64,000 nucleotides of DNA from Micromonospora sp. C95 (GCF_018070465.1 NZ_JAGPXT010000001.1:496001-560000); one strand, 5' to 3'. Numbered from the stretch's first letter, positions 43,973 to 53,595 are shown. The notes: generated from the sequence alone by a model not told the origin. Program-made: numbers and translations.

Positions 43973-45217
43973 TCATCGGGTCAGCAGGCGGGCGGCCTCG
44001 TGGACGTCGTCGGTCAGGTGCACGGTGTTCGAGAGGTCGCCGAAGGGGGAGGCGGCCAGCAGCGGGCGCAGCAGCGACTCCACCGGCAGCTCCGTCGTCC
44101 AGTACGCGCGGTCCAGGAAGACGTACGCGCCGCTGGCGCCGTCGGTGCCGTAGTAGGTCTTGGTGGCCGCCTGGAACACCTCCTGCACGGTTCCCGCCCG
44201 CCCGGGGGCGAAGACGATGCCGCCCCGGGCCAGTCGCAGGATGGTGTCCTCCCGGATGGCATTGGAGAAGTACTTGGCGATCCGGCCCGCGAACAGGTTC
44301 GCCGGTTCGTGCCCGTACAGCCAGGTCGGCACGGCGAGTCCGCCGCAGCCCGCCCAGTCCAGGTCACCGGTGGTCAGCGCGGCCGAGTCGGCCCGGTAGG
44401 CGGTCACCGGCTCGGTGCCGTTCGCCGGCGGCGTCACCGACCGGCCGAAGAGTTCCCGTACCCGCAGCGCCGCCGCCGTGTAGCGGTCGTGATCGGTGTA
44501 GTCCGGCGCGGCGGCGAGCAGGTCGATGGCCGCGCTGAGGTCCTCCGCCGGCCGGGTCGAGAGGTACGCACCCAGGTTCGCGGCCTCCATCACCCCCGGC
44601 CCGCCACCGGTGACCACCAGCCGGTGCGCCCGCGCGAGTTCCCGGCCGAGCACCGCGGCCATCCGGTACGGCTGACTGCCCCGGCGGACCGCGTGCCCGC
44701 CCATCACCCCGACCACCGACTGCGGCCCGTGCGTGGCCAGCCAGGCTCGGGTGGCGTCGGCGAGCGCGTTGTCCACCCCGTGGTCGTGCAGCCGCTGGCC
44801 GAGCGCCTCCCGGACATCGGGTAGCGCGCCACCGTGCGCACGGAAGTGCGCGTACACCCGGGTGTCGTACATCGCCGCGAAGCCGCCCTCGGTGAAGCCG
44901 GCGGCAAGTTCCTCCGGGGTGTAGAGGTGGGACGGCTGGGTCGGGTACGGCAGCCCGGAGAACGGCGGGACCACGTTGGCGCCCCGCTGGACCAGGTCGG
45001 CACCGACCTGCCGGGAGGCGAAACGGCAGCCGACGAAGAGCGTCCCGGCCACCTCGATTCCGGTGAGGTCGGGGGGCGCCAGGTCCAGTCGGAGGCCCTG
45101 CACGGTGAGCCCGACCAGGCTGCCGGTGGCCAGCCGCCGGTCGAACTCCGCCCGGGTCTGGATCTCGTCGGTCCAGGTGTGCGGCTCGATCACGTCCGCG
45201 GGAGGTGGAGTCGGCAT
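43973..45217 (-). CDS. LOG-family Rossmann protein
   Basis: The 414-residue protein carries a LOG/TIGR00725-like Rossmann core in its second half: VVGVMGGHAVRRGSQPYR near residue 165, VVTGGGPGVMEAANLGAY near 195, and FAPGRAGTVQEVFQA near 345, a variant of the PGGxGTxxE motif in which the second Gly is Arg. LOG proteins cleave cytokinin-type or other nucleotide monophosphates; this long form with a 150-residue N-terminal extension is of unknown substrate. ATG 45217 follows AGGATGA. It converges on fba. Confidence 0.82.
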   Translation of the reverse strand: MPTPPPADVIEPHTWTDEIQTRAEFDRRLATGSLVGLTVQGLRLDLAPPDLTGIEVAGTLFVGCRFASRQVGADLVQRGANVVPPFSGLPYPTQPSHLYTPEELAAGFTEGGFAAMYDTRVYAHFRAHGGALPDVREALGQRLHDHGVDNALADATRAWLATHGPQSVVGVMGGHAVRRGSQPYRMAAVLGRELARAHRLVVTGGGPGVMEAANLGAYLSTRPAEDLSAAIDLLAAAPDYTDHDRYTAAALRVRELFGRSVTPPANGTEPVTAYRADSAALTTGDLDWAGCGGLAVPTWLYGHEPANLFAGRIAKYFSNAIREDTILRLARGGIVFAPGRAGTVQEVFQAATKTYYGTDGASGAYVFLDRAYWTTELPVESLLRPLLAASPFGDLSNTVHLTDDVHEAARLLTR

Positions 45218-45282
45218 CGGGTCATCCTGCCGGGCCGGCACAACGCCGTGGACGTGGCCCTCGGCACGACCCGGTCATGAGA

Positions 45283-45312
45283 CGGGAGCCCGACGGCCTG
45301 GCCGGGCTCCCG
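45283..45312. repeat. Inverted repeat in the LOG/DUF3151 divergent spacer
   Basis: Perfect 10-bp arms 45283-45292 (CGGGAGCCCG) and 45303-45312 with a 10-nt loop sit in a 252-bp spacer between two divergent genes. No gene ends here, so it is unlikely to be an ordinary terminator; attenuation or protein binding is possible. Confidence 0.55.
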
Positions 45313-45469
45313 CGTACCCGGTTCCTGGGGAGGCTCCGGATCCATAGTTGTAGTGGATGCGACCCGCCGACGGCATGGGCCGCAGGCGTGACCGACCTCT
45401 CGGCCGTTCAGCCGACCGGCTCGCCGGACCCCCTCGCGGGCCGCCGTGCGAAGCGGGTTGAATGGGGCG

Positions 45470-45898
45470 ATGCAGAACCTCCTACCTGAGCCGCCCGCCA
45501 CGCTCCTGCCCGCGCACGTCGAGGCCGACTCCGCGCTTGCCGCAGCCGAGCAGACCGGCAGCGACGAAGCCTTCGCCGAGGTGGCGGCCCGGTACCCGAC
45601 GCACAGCGCCGCGTGGGCGGCGCTCGCCGCCCGGGCGTTCGCGCAGGGTCAGGTCGTGCCGGCGTACGCCTACGCCCGTACCGGCTACCACCGGGGACTG
45701 GACCAGCTGCGACGCAGCGGGTGGAAGGGGCACGGGCCGGTGCCGTGGTCGCACGAGCCCAACCGTGGCTTCCTGCGCTGCCTCTACGTGCTGTCCCGGG
45801 CGGCGGACGCGATCGCCGAGGCGGACGAGGCGGCCCGCTGTGCCCAGTTCCTCCGCGACTGCGACCCGGCCGCCGCCGACGCGCTGGCTAGCAACTGA
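45470..45898 (+). CDS. DUF3151 protein
   Basis: The 142-residue soluble protein opens with MQNLLPEPPATLLP and contains AYAYARTGYHRGLDQLRRSGWKG near residue 65 and PVPWSHEPNRGFLRCLYVLSR near 90, the signature of the DUF3151 family, which is restricted to actinobacteria and has no known role. It has a TPR-like helical look. ATG 45470 is preferred over ATG 45446; a GGGGCG lies just upstream. The position between fba and purA is as in mycobacteria. Confidence 0.88.
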   Translation: MQNLLPEPPATLLPAHVEADSALAAAEQTGSDEAFAEVAARYPTHSAAWAALAARAFAQGQVVPAYAYARTGYHRGLDQLRRSGWKGHGPVPWSHEPNRGFLRCLYVLSRAADAIAEADEAARCAQFLRDCDPAAADALASN

Positions 45899-45948
45899 CA
45901 CGTGCCGGGCCGGAACACCCGCACCGGCTCCGACCCGTCGGCGTGCCA

Positions 45949-45979
45949 CCGCCGGCCCCGGGTACGCCCGGGCCGGCGG
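45949..45979. terminator. Terminator hairpin between DUF3151 and EspI-like genes
   Basis: Arms 45949-45962 and 45967-45979 pair with one bulged C (CCGCCGGCC core) around a TACG tetraloop, 50 nt after the DUF3151 stop and 16 nt from the stop of the convergent gene. Confidence 0.75.
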
Positions 45980-45995
45980 CGCGCAACGGTGGCCG

Positions 45996-47963
45996 CTACA
46001 GGCCCTCGGCCACCGAAGCGGCGATCTTGAGCCAGGCGTCCCGGGTGGCCGTCGACAGGTGTGCGTAGCGCAGCGGCTCGCCGGTGTCGATGAGCCGCTC
46101 GTACGGGGCCAGCAGCACCGCCCGGGTACGCGCGGCGAAGTGTTCCTGGATCGCCGGCAGGTCGATCTCCTTGCGGGACGGTGGCATGGAGACCACCGTG
46201 ACCGCCTGCCGGACCAGCCGGTGTCGTCCGCTCTGTTCCAGGTGGTCGAGCATCCGGGCAGCGGTCTCCGCCGAGTCGTTCCGGGCGGACATGGTGACCA
46301 CCAGCTGGTCGGTGGCGTCCATGGCGGCCTGCCAGTTCTGCGCCCGGACGTTGTTCCCGGTGTCCACGAAGATCAACTTGTAGAACCGGCTGACCACCTC
46401 GCGGATCTCGCCGAAGGCGGCGGCGGTGAGCATCTCGCCGCCGGTGGCCGACTCGTCGGAGGCGAGCACGTCGAACATCCCCTCGCCCTGCGAGCGGACG
46501 TACTGGGACAGGTCACCGACCCGCCCCTGGGCGCCGTGGAACTGGCCGAGATCCCGGAGCAGGTCTCGCACCGTACGCGAGTGGAAGTCCTGCTGGGCTC
46601 GCATGCCGAGGGTGCCCTGGGTCTCGTTGTTGTCCCAGGCCAGCACGTAACCACCGCGATTCTGGCCGAAGGTCATCGCGAGCAGCAGAATGGCGACGGT
46701 CTTGCCGGCGCCGCCCTTCGGGTTGACCACGGTGACCTGCCGCAGCCCACCGAAGTTACGGCGCACCATCTCGATGTCCCGCTTGCGTTCCAGCTCGTGC
46801 CGCCCCGGCGGGAGCTTCACCAGGCCCGTCTTGTTGACCACGGCGCGGAGCCCGGTCGTCGCGACCGGGTCGGCGGGGCGTACCTGCCGGCGGCGGGCGA
46901 ATTCCTCGGCGGTGGGCGCAGTGCCGGCCTCCGGGTGCCAGGCCGGCTCCGGATAGGCCGACGGCACCGGTGGCGCGGTGTTCGTCTGCGGATAGGGCTG
47001 CTGCGGTGCCGGCGGCACCATCGGCGGCGCGCCGTGCTGCCACGGCGCCGGATTCCAGGCCGGCTGCGGCGGGAACGGACCGGGGGGCGCCGGCGCGTAC
47101 GACGGCGGGGCGGGCGGCTCGGGTCGCGGCGGCGCGTCGGGTCCGGCGTCCGCCGGTTGCGGGGCGGCGGGTGGTGATTCGGGCGGCACACCGGCATCGG
47201 ATGACACGGGCGGCAGGGGGGCGCCGGGCTGCGGCACCGGGGCGCTGCCGGGCTGCGGCACTGGGGCGCTGCCGGGCTGCGGCACTGGGGCGCTGCCGGG
47301 CTGCGGCACTGGGGCGCTGCCGTGCTGCGGCGTCGGCGGCGCGACGAACGGGTACGGGCCGGGTTGCTGGGGCGGCAGCGGCTGCGGAATCGGTGGTAGC
47401 GGTTGGGCCGGCCCGGCCCAGGTGGGGCGGGGCGCACCGGCCGAGGTCTCGGCGGACGCGACCGGATCGGATCCGGACCGCTGCGGTGGATGTGCCCACG
47501 GCGACTCCGCCTGCGGTCGGGCCACCGGCTCGGTCTGCGGTAGGCCCACCGGCGGAGCCGCATCATCGTCGGCACCTGTCACCGTGTCGTCCGACGGATC
47601 TTGGGCAGCCGAGTCGGTCGGTCCACCGTCACGGGTGGGTGCGACGGCGGTGGGCCGGTCCAGGGTGAAGGGCAGGTCCAGGTCGACCTGGCCGGGCCCG
47701 GGTTGCGGCGCCGGCTCCCAGCCGGTGGCGTTCGGCGCACCGTTCGTCAACGACGGGTAGTCCGCAGGCGACGGAGGTGCACCGGGTGCGTGCGTCGGCC
47801 GTCCGGGCGGAGGTGGCACGGTGGGCGGCACCGGCGGCGGGGCGCCCCACGTCGGCGCGCCGAAGCCGTCGATCTGCTCCGGCGGCCAGAGTGGTTCGAT
47901 GTCCCGTTCCGGCATGCCATGCTGGCCGGGCACGTGCACCCGGTCGGCGTTGTCGTCCACCAC
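45996..47963 (-). CDS. EspI-like MinD/ParA ATPase with Pro-rich N-terminus
   Basis: The 655-residue protein has a Pro-rich first 380 residues (with PQPGSAPV repeated) and a C-terminal P-loop ATPase with the deviant Walker motif PKGGAGKT near residue 417, VLAWDNNETQGTLG near 445 and FVDTGNNVRAQNW near 530. This layout matches EspI/Rv3876-type and other actinobacterial ParA-like proteins tied to type VII secretion or envelope functions. No ESX genes are nearby, so the link is inference. GTG 47963 or 47960 follows GGGGAGGA. It lies 76 nt after the lipid-kinase-like gene on the same strand. Confidence 0.8.
   Translation of the reverse strand: MVDDNADRVHVPGQHGMPERDIEPLWPPEQIDGFGAPTWGAPPPVPPTVPPPPGRPTHAPGAPPSPADYPSLTNGAPNATGWEPAPQPGPGQVDLDLPFTLDRPTAVAPTRDGGPTDSAAQDPSDDTVTGADDDAAPPVGLPQTEPVARPQAESPWAHPPQRSGSDPVASAETSAGAPRPTWAGPAQPLPPIPQPLPPQQPGPYPFVAPPTPQHGSAPVPQPGSAPVPQPGSAPVPQPGSAPVPQPGAPLPPVSSDAGVPPESPPAAPQPADAGPDAPPRPEPPAPPSYAPAPPGPFPPQPAWNPAPWQHGAPPMVPPAPQQPYPQTNTAPPVPSAYPEPAWHPEAGTAPTAEEFARRRQVRPADPVATTGLRAVVNKTGLVKLPPGRHELERKRDIEMVRRNFGGLRQVTVVNPKGGAGKTVAILLLAMTFGQNRGGYVLAWDNNETQGTLGMRAQQDFHSRTVRDLLRDLGQFHGAQGRVGDLSQYVRSQGEGMFDVLASDESATGGEMLTAAAFGEIREVVSRFYKLIFVDTGNNVRAQNWQAAMDATDQLVVTMSARNDSAETAARMLDHLEQSGRHRLVRQAVTVVSMPPSRKEIDLPAIQEHFAARTRAVLLAPYERLIDTGEPLRYAHLSTATRDAWLKIAASVAEGL
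47239..47334. repeat. 24-bp tandem repeat inside the EspI-like gene
   Basis: Four 24-bp units (47239-47262, 47263-47286, 47287-47310, 47311-47334; each starts GGGGCGCTGCCG) encode the octapeptide PQPGSAPV on the minus strand; a degraded unit precedes them. The middle copies are identical, so slippage could change the number of units without breaking the frame. Confidence 0.9.
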
Positions 47964-48039
47964 GGTGTCCTCCCCATTCCTCCTGACGAGGATAGGCCCA
48001 GTGACCGACCCCGGCCTCCGGTGCGCCGGCCGGCTCGGG

Positions 48040-49038
48040 TCAGGTTGTCCAGACCGCCCAGGCACCCGGCTCGGTCCACCAGGACCGCTTGCGCGTCAGC
48101 TGCCCCGTCACACCGTCGTCCAGGTACGGCAGCGCCGCCTCGTCCCGAGGCAGCACAGAGGCGGCCCGGCCCCGAGCCCGCCGGACCTCCAGGCGTACCC
48201 GGCGGCGACCGAACCGTGACCGGGCGACCACCGGTACGGCCACCGCCACCTCGACCAGGCCGTCGGCCGGGTCGGGCCCGGCCAGCAGCGTCACGTCGTC
48301 GAGCCGGGCGTAGCCGCCCGCGTTGCCGATCGCGCAGGCGAGCAACGGTTCGTCGCCGTTCGACAGCACGGCGTCGTCCACCTCCACCCGACCGCGCCAG
48401 GGCAGCGGGGTGCCGTCCGCACCGGCGGCACCGAGCAGCGCGCCGTCCAGCGTCACCGAGCCACCGTCATGGCGCAGCAGGTCGAGCCGGCGGGGCGAGC
48501 CGTCCAGCACCGCGGCGGCCACCACCGCCGGGTCGCGGGCCAGCCCGAGCTGCGCGGCCAGGTCGCGGTGCGTCGTGCTGCGAGCCGGATCGAGCGGCAG
48601 TACGCCGACCGGTGGCAGGTCCGGCACGGTCCGGTTGCCGGCCAGGTCGGTCGGGCGGCGACTGGGCGGCGGCGCGTACCGCCGGACCATGCGGCGGAGC
48701 ACGGCGCGCAACTGTGCGTCACCGGCCACGGCCACCACGAGCCGGGTCTTGGCGTCGGTGTCCGGCCAGGTGAGCCCGTCGGGGCGTGGCGGCCCGTCCA
48801 GCCGGGCCAGCACCTCGTCGATCTCCGCGTCCGACCGGGCGGTCACGGTCTCGACCCGGGCACCCCGGGCAGTCAACTCATCGGAGCAGGTCAGCACCGG
48901 TACGCGCGGCGTCTCGCAGCGTTCCTCGCGCTCCTTGGCGGCGTCGGTGCCGCCACCACAGCAGGCTCCGCCGCTGCCACACCCGGCTCCCGGAGCGTCC
49001 CGCTCGGAGCCGAGGGTGAGCAGCACCACGTCGTACAC
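48040..49038 (-). CDS. Lipid-kinase-like protein (DAGK/YegS fold, degenerate)
   Basis: The 332-residue protein looks like a diacylglycerol/sphingosine kinase relative: ALGDD-type region RDLAAQLGLARDPAVVAAAVLDG near residue 160, GSPRRLDLLRHDGG and ACAIGNAGGYARLDDVTLLAGPDPADGLVEV near 235-265. The nucleotide loop that should read GGDGT is AVAGDAQL near residue 100, so kinase activity is doubtful. Residues 15-32 form an unusual Cys/Gly cluster (GCGSGGACCGGG). GTG 49038 follows GGAGG. Streptomyces also carries a DAGK-like gene beside purA, which supports the call. Confidence 0.6.
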   Translation of the reverse strand: MYDVVLLTLGSERDAPGAGCGSGGACCGGGTDAAKEREERCETPRVPVLTCSDELTARGARVETVTARSDAEIDEVLARLDGPPRPDGLTWPDTDAKTRLVVAVAGDAQLRAVLRRMVRRYAPPPSRRPTDLAGNRTVPDLPPVGVLPLDPARSTTHRDLAAQLGLARDPAVVAAAVLDGSPRRLDLLRHDGGSVTLDGALLGAAGADGTPLPWRGRVEVDDAVLSNGDEPLLACAIGNAGGYARLDDVTLLAGPDPADGLVEVAVAVPVVARSRFGRRRVRLEVRRARGRAASVLPRDEAALPYLDDGVTGQLTRKRSWWTEPGAWAVWTT

Positions 49039-49100
49039 GGGTAGCGCCTCCTGCTGTTGCCGACGCGACCCCTGCCGGTCGCGCCGTCACTACTTGTTAG

Positions 49101-50453
<1,353 letters not shown>

Positions 50454-50491
50454 CCCCCCGCACCTCGCCGGGTACCACCCCGATACCTCCG

Positions 50492-50554
50492 CGTTGATCA
50501 TGAAGTTGTTGTCACCGGTGCGGCGTGTCGGGAGCAATAACTTCATGATCAACG
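50492..50554. repeat. Palindromic repeat, copy 2 (GATCATGAAGTT hairpin)
   Basis: Arms 50492-50511 (CGTTGATCATGAAGTTGTTG) and 50535-50554 match at 19 of 20 positions; the 23-nt middle contains CGGCGTGTCGG. The inner and outer parts closely match copy 3 at 51573. It lies 38 nt after purA. Confidence 0.9.
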
Positions 50555-50641
50555 GGTCAGGCAGAGGGGTTATCCACAGGTATGGGCTGGGTTTTCCACA
50601 GGGGGTTTAGTCGATCTTCGTAGCCCGGGACAGTCGGCCGG

Positions 50642-51580
50642 GTGGATGCGTTGACGGTGGTCCGACGGGTGGCGGCCACACAGGACTCGGTGGTCACGTT
50701 GGCTCAGGCCCGTGCCGCCGGGCTGACAGTGCACGAGGTGCATCGGCTCTGCCGCGCCGGCCGATGGCGCACGGTGGCCAGAGGTGTCTACCTGGTGGAT
50801 GCGGATCTGCACGACGGGGTGCCGCGCCGGGCGCGGATCCGGGCGGCGGTAGCGTCATTCGGCCCCAGTGCCGTTGCGGTGCTGGCGACGGCCGCCGAGC
50901 TGTACGGCATCGCAGGCGTCCAGCGGTCAGAAGAGATCCACGTGTCGGTTCCGGGCATCGCCGCGCGGCCGATGAGACCGAACGATCCGCGGGTGACGCT
51001 GCACCAACTCGCGATCGAGCCGACACAACTCGTTGAGGTCGCCGGGATCGCCGTCACCGAGCCGGTACGAACAGTCGCGGATCTCATCCTGAGGTTGCCC
51101 CGCTATCCGGCGGTGTGCCTCGTCGACTCCGCGCTCAACCAGGGATTGGTCCAGGATGAAAATCTGCCCGCCATCAATCGCCTCATCCGGGGACGGCGCG
51201 GAGCGGTAGCGGCCCGTGGTTACCTCACCGAGGCGGACTGCCGGGCACAGTCTCCGCTGGAGACGCGCACCCGGTTGCGGTGCGTTGACGGAAAGGTCCC
51301 GCCCGACGTCCTCCAGATGGAGGTACGAGACCACGATGGCTATCTGCTCGCCATAGGTGATCTGGGTTGGCGGCGATACCGAATCATCGCGGAGGCTGAC
51401 GGGAAGAGCTCGCACAGCGCACCCGCCGCTGTCTTCACAGACCGCCGCAGGCAGAACCGACTGCTCAACGCCGGCTGGGCCGTTCTCCGCTTCACCTGGG
51501 CCGACACCCTCCAGGCCGAGTACATCCCCTGGACGGTCCGCCAAGCCATGCAGATTGCCGCCGAGCGCGGCCGATCATGA
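50642..51580 (+). CDS. AbiEi-like / DUF559-type protein
   Basis: The 312-residue protein has an N-terminal winged-helix region (VVTLAQARAAGLTVHEVHRLCRAGRWRTVARGVYLV, AbiEi antitoxin type) and a C-terminal Vsr/DUF559-like nuclease-fold end with RRYRIIAEADGKSSH near residue 248 and NRLLNAGWAVLRFTWADTL near 275. Such proteins are common in actinomycetes and are annotated as type IV antitoxins, but no AbiEii toxin is adjacent, so an immunity role is unproven. GTG 50642 has only a weak ribosome site. The stop lies inside the next palindrome, and both ends are framed by palindrome copies. Confidence 0.75.
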   Translation: MDALTVVRRVAATQDSVVTLAQARAAGLTVHEVHRLCRAGRWRTVARGVYLVDADLHDGVPRRARIRAAVASFGPSAVAVLATAAELYGIAGVQRSEEIHVSVPGIAARPMRPNDPRVTLHQLAIEPTQLVEVAGIAVTEPVRTVADLILRLPRYPAVCLVDSALNQGLVQDENLPAINRLIRGRRGAVAARGYLTEADCRAQSPLETRTRLRCVDGKVPPDVLQMEVRDHDGYLLAIGDLGWRRYRIIAEADGKSSHSAPAAVFTDRRRQNRLLNAGWAVLRFTWADTLQAEYIPWTVRQAMQIAAERGRS

Positions 51581-51631
51581 AGTTGTTGTCCGAGAATCGG
51601 CGTGTCGGCAGCAATAACTTCATGATCAACG
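51573..51631. repeat. Palindromic repeat, copy 3, overlapping a stop codon
   Basis: Arms 51573-51588 (GATCATGAAGTTGTTG) and 51612-51627 match at 15 of 16; the right arm runs on to 51631. The TGA stop of the AbiEi-like gene (51578-51580) is part of the left arm. The middle CGGCGTGTCGGCAG almost equals that of copy 2. Confidence 0.9.
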
Positions 51632-51664
51632 CGCTGTCGGGGTGGGTCGGTAGGATGACTCGGC

Positions 51665-52915
51665 GTGCGGGTTCTTCTTCTTGGTGGTGGAGGGCGGGAG
51701 CATGCGCTCGCCCTGGGGTTGGCCGATGATTCATCCGTTGAGGCGCTGATTGCGGCACCGGGTAATCCGGGGATCGCGGCGGTGGCGGAGTTGCGGGCCG
51801 TCGATCCGGTCGATCCGGTGGCGGTGGCGGGGCTCGCCGTCGAGGTGGGCGCGGACCTGGTCGTGATCGGGCCGGAGGCGCCACTTGTCGCCGGGGTCGC
51901 CGACGCGGTTCGGGCCAAGGGCATCGCGGTCTTCGGGCCGTCGGCCGAGGCGGCCCGCCTGGAGGGCTCCAAGACCTTCGCCAAGGAGGTGATGACGGCC
52001 GCCGGTGTTCCCACCGCACGGGCCTACCCGTGCACCGACGAGGCGAGCACGGCTGCTGCCCTGGACCGGTTCGACCCGCCGTACGTGGTCAAGAACGACG
52101 GGCTCGCCGCCGGCAAGGGCGTGGTGGTCACCGACGAGCGCGCCGCAGCCGAGGCGCACGCCCGCGAGTGCGGTCGCGTGGTGATCGAGGAGTACCTCGC
52201 CGGCCCCGAGGTGTCGCTGTTCGTGGTCACCGACGGCGAGACCGCGGTGCCGCTGCTGCCGGCGCAGGACTTCAAGCGGGTCGGTGACGGCGACAGCGGC
52301 CCGAACACCGGCGGCATGGGGGCGTACGCGCCGCTGCCGTGGGCGCCGGCGGATCTGGTGGACGAGGTCATGCGGGACGTGGTGCACCCGACGCTCACTG
52401 AGATGCGCCGCCGGGGCACGCCCTTCTCCGGCCTGCTCTACGTCGGGTTGGCGATCACCGCCGACGGTCCCCGGGTGATCGAGTTCAACGCCCGCTTCGG
52501 TGACCCCGAGACCCAGGTGGTGCTCGCGCTGCTGGAGACGCCGCTGGGTGGGCTACTGCACGCCGCCGCCACCGGCACCCTTGCCGACCATCCGCCGCTG
52601 CGCTGGCGTACCGGCGCCGCGGTGACCGTGGTGGTCGCCGCCGAGGGTTATCCGGCGGGGCCGCGTACCGGCGACGTGATCAACGGCGGCGAGCAGCCCG
52701 GCGTGATCCACGCGGGTACCGCCCGCCGGGCCGCCGACGGCGCCCTGCTGTCCGCCGGCGGCCGGGTCCTCTGTGGTACGGCCACCGGCCCGGACCTGGC
52801 CGCCGCCCGGGAGGCCGCCTACCAGGTGGTACGCGGGATCGAGCTGCCCGGATCGCACTACCGCCGGGACATCGCCGCCGCCGCGGTCGACGGCCGGATC
52901 ACCCTTCCCGCCTGA
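51665..52915 (+). CDS. purD: Phosphoribosylamine-glycine ligase
   Basis: PurD (GARS) joins glycine to phosphoribosylamine in purine synthesis. The 416-residue ATP-grasp enzyme has VLLLGGGGREHALALGL at residue 2, FGPSAEAARLEGSKTFAKEVM near 97, YVVKNDGLAAGKGVVV near 140 and RVIEFNARFGDPETQ near 270. GTG 51665 lies 34 nt after palindrome copy 3. With purA 1.2 kb upstream it forms a split purine neighbourhood. Confidence 0.96.
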   Translation: MRVLLLGGGGREHALALGLADDSSVEALIAAPGNPGIAAVAELRAVDPVDPVAVAGLAVEVGADLVVIGPEAPLVAGVADAVRAKGIAVFGPSAEAARLEGSKTFAKEVMTAAGVPTARAYPCTDEASTAAALDRFDPPYVVKNDGLAAGKGVVVTDERAAAEAHARECGRVVIEEYLAGPEVSLFVVTDGETAVPLLPAQDFKRVGDGDSGPNTGGMGAYAPLPWAPADLVDEVMRDVVHPTLTEMRRRGTPFSGLLYVGLAITADGPRVIEFNARFGDPETQVVLALLETPLGGLLHAAATGTLADHPPLRWRTGAAVTVVVAAEGYPAGPRTGDVINGGEQPGVIHAGTARRAADGALLSAGGRVLCGTATGPDLAAAREAAYQVVRGIELPGSHYRRDIAAAAVDGRITLPA

Positions 52916-53011
52916 TGGGCGGGTGTTGGCGCAGGTTGAGAAGGGACACTGCTGGTCTGCCTAGCCGGTGCTGCGGGTGCTCGTTGGCCGCGCTGCCGTG
53001 ATGCGTCCCGT

Positions 53012-53031
53012 CCGTTGGTGAAAACCAACGG
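53012..53031. terminator. GNRA-type hairpin after purD
   Basis: Perfect 8-bp arms CCGTTGGT (53012-53019) and ACCAACGG (53024-53031) close a GAAA tetraloop, 97 nt after the purD stop and 58 nt before the sigma-factor start. It is a stable RNA hairpin and may be a terminator or part of the sigma leader. Confidence 0.5.
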
Positions 53032-53088
53032 CCGACACTGCAACTGGACGCACCGGTGGCGGCGTCTCTAACCGGTGAGGGAGGTGGG

Positions 53089-53595
53089 ATGGACGCCGAC
53101 GAGTTCGAGACGTTCGTACGCGAATCCGCACCGGCGCTGCGTCGGTACGCCCGCGCCGTCACCGCCGATCCGGGCCAGGCCGAGGAACTCCTCCAGCAGA
53201 CCTACGTACGGATGGCCACGGCGTGGCACGGCCCGCTGGCCGGCGGCGGTCCACTCGCGTCCGCGAAGGTCACCATGGTCCGGCTGCACGTGGGTCGGCT
53301 GCGGACGATCGCCCGTTGGGTCCGGTCGGTTGCGGCCGCGCGAACGCCGGTGGGTGCCGACCAGGTCGATCAGGTGGCCGACGGTCAACTGCGCCGGCTG
53401 CTCGCCGGGCTCGCCCCGTTGCAGCGGGTGGTACTGGTCATGACCTATCTGGACGACCTGGATGACGAGTCGATCGCGGCGGCGATCGGACGTCGCCCGG
53501 GGACCGTCCGATCGCTGCGTCATCGCGCCCTCGGCATCGTGCGGGCCGGATTGCCGACCGCCCGGGTACGCCCGGAAATGGAGGCGGCGGGATGA
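53089..53595 (+). CDS. SigE-family RNA polymerase sigma factor (first)
   Basis: The 168-residue sigma-70-type ECF factor has region 2 (FETFVRESAPALRRYARAVTADPGQAEELLQQTYVRM) and region 4 (LAPLQRVVLVMTYLDDLDDESIAAAIGRRPGTVRSLRHRALG). It matches the small SigE/SigM-type actinobacterial group. ATG 53089 follows GAGGGAGG. Its stop overlaps the start of the next gene as ATGA, the usual layout for a sigma factor and its regulator. Confidence 0.88.
   Translation: MDADEFETFVRESAPALRRYARAVTADPGQAEELLQQTYVRMATAWHGPLAGGGPLASAKVTMVRLHVGRLRTIARWVRSVAAARTPVGADQVDQVADGQLRRLLAGLAPLQRVVLVMTYLDDLDDESIAAAIGRRPGTVRSLRHRALGIVRAGLPTARVRPEMEAAG

Noticed and set aside
45462..47177. 571-codon plus-strand frame
   Set aside because: It overlaps DUF3151 out of frame and lies antisense to the EspI-like gene; Arg/Gly-rich low complexity only.
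47239..47334. Possible CRISPR-like repeat
   Set aside because: The units are directly adjacent with no spacers and stay in frame within a gene, so this is a coding tandem repeat.
45996..49038. ESX/type VII secretion cluster
   Set aside because: The EspI-like ATPase is the only related gene; no EccC, EsxA/B or WXG100 genes are present.
50642..51580. Complete type IV toxin-antitoxin system
   Set aside because: Only the AbiEi-like part is seen; the next gene is purD and no AbiEii nucleotidyltransferase is adjacent.
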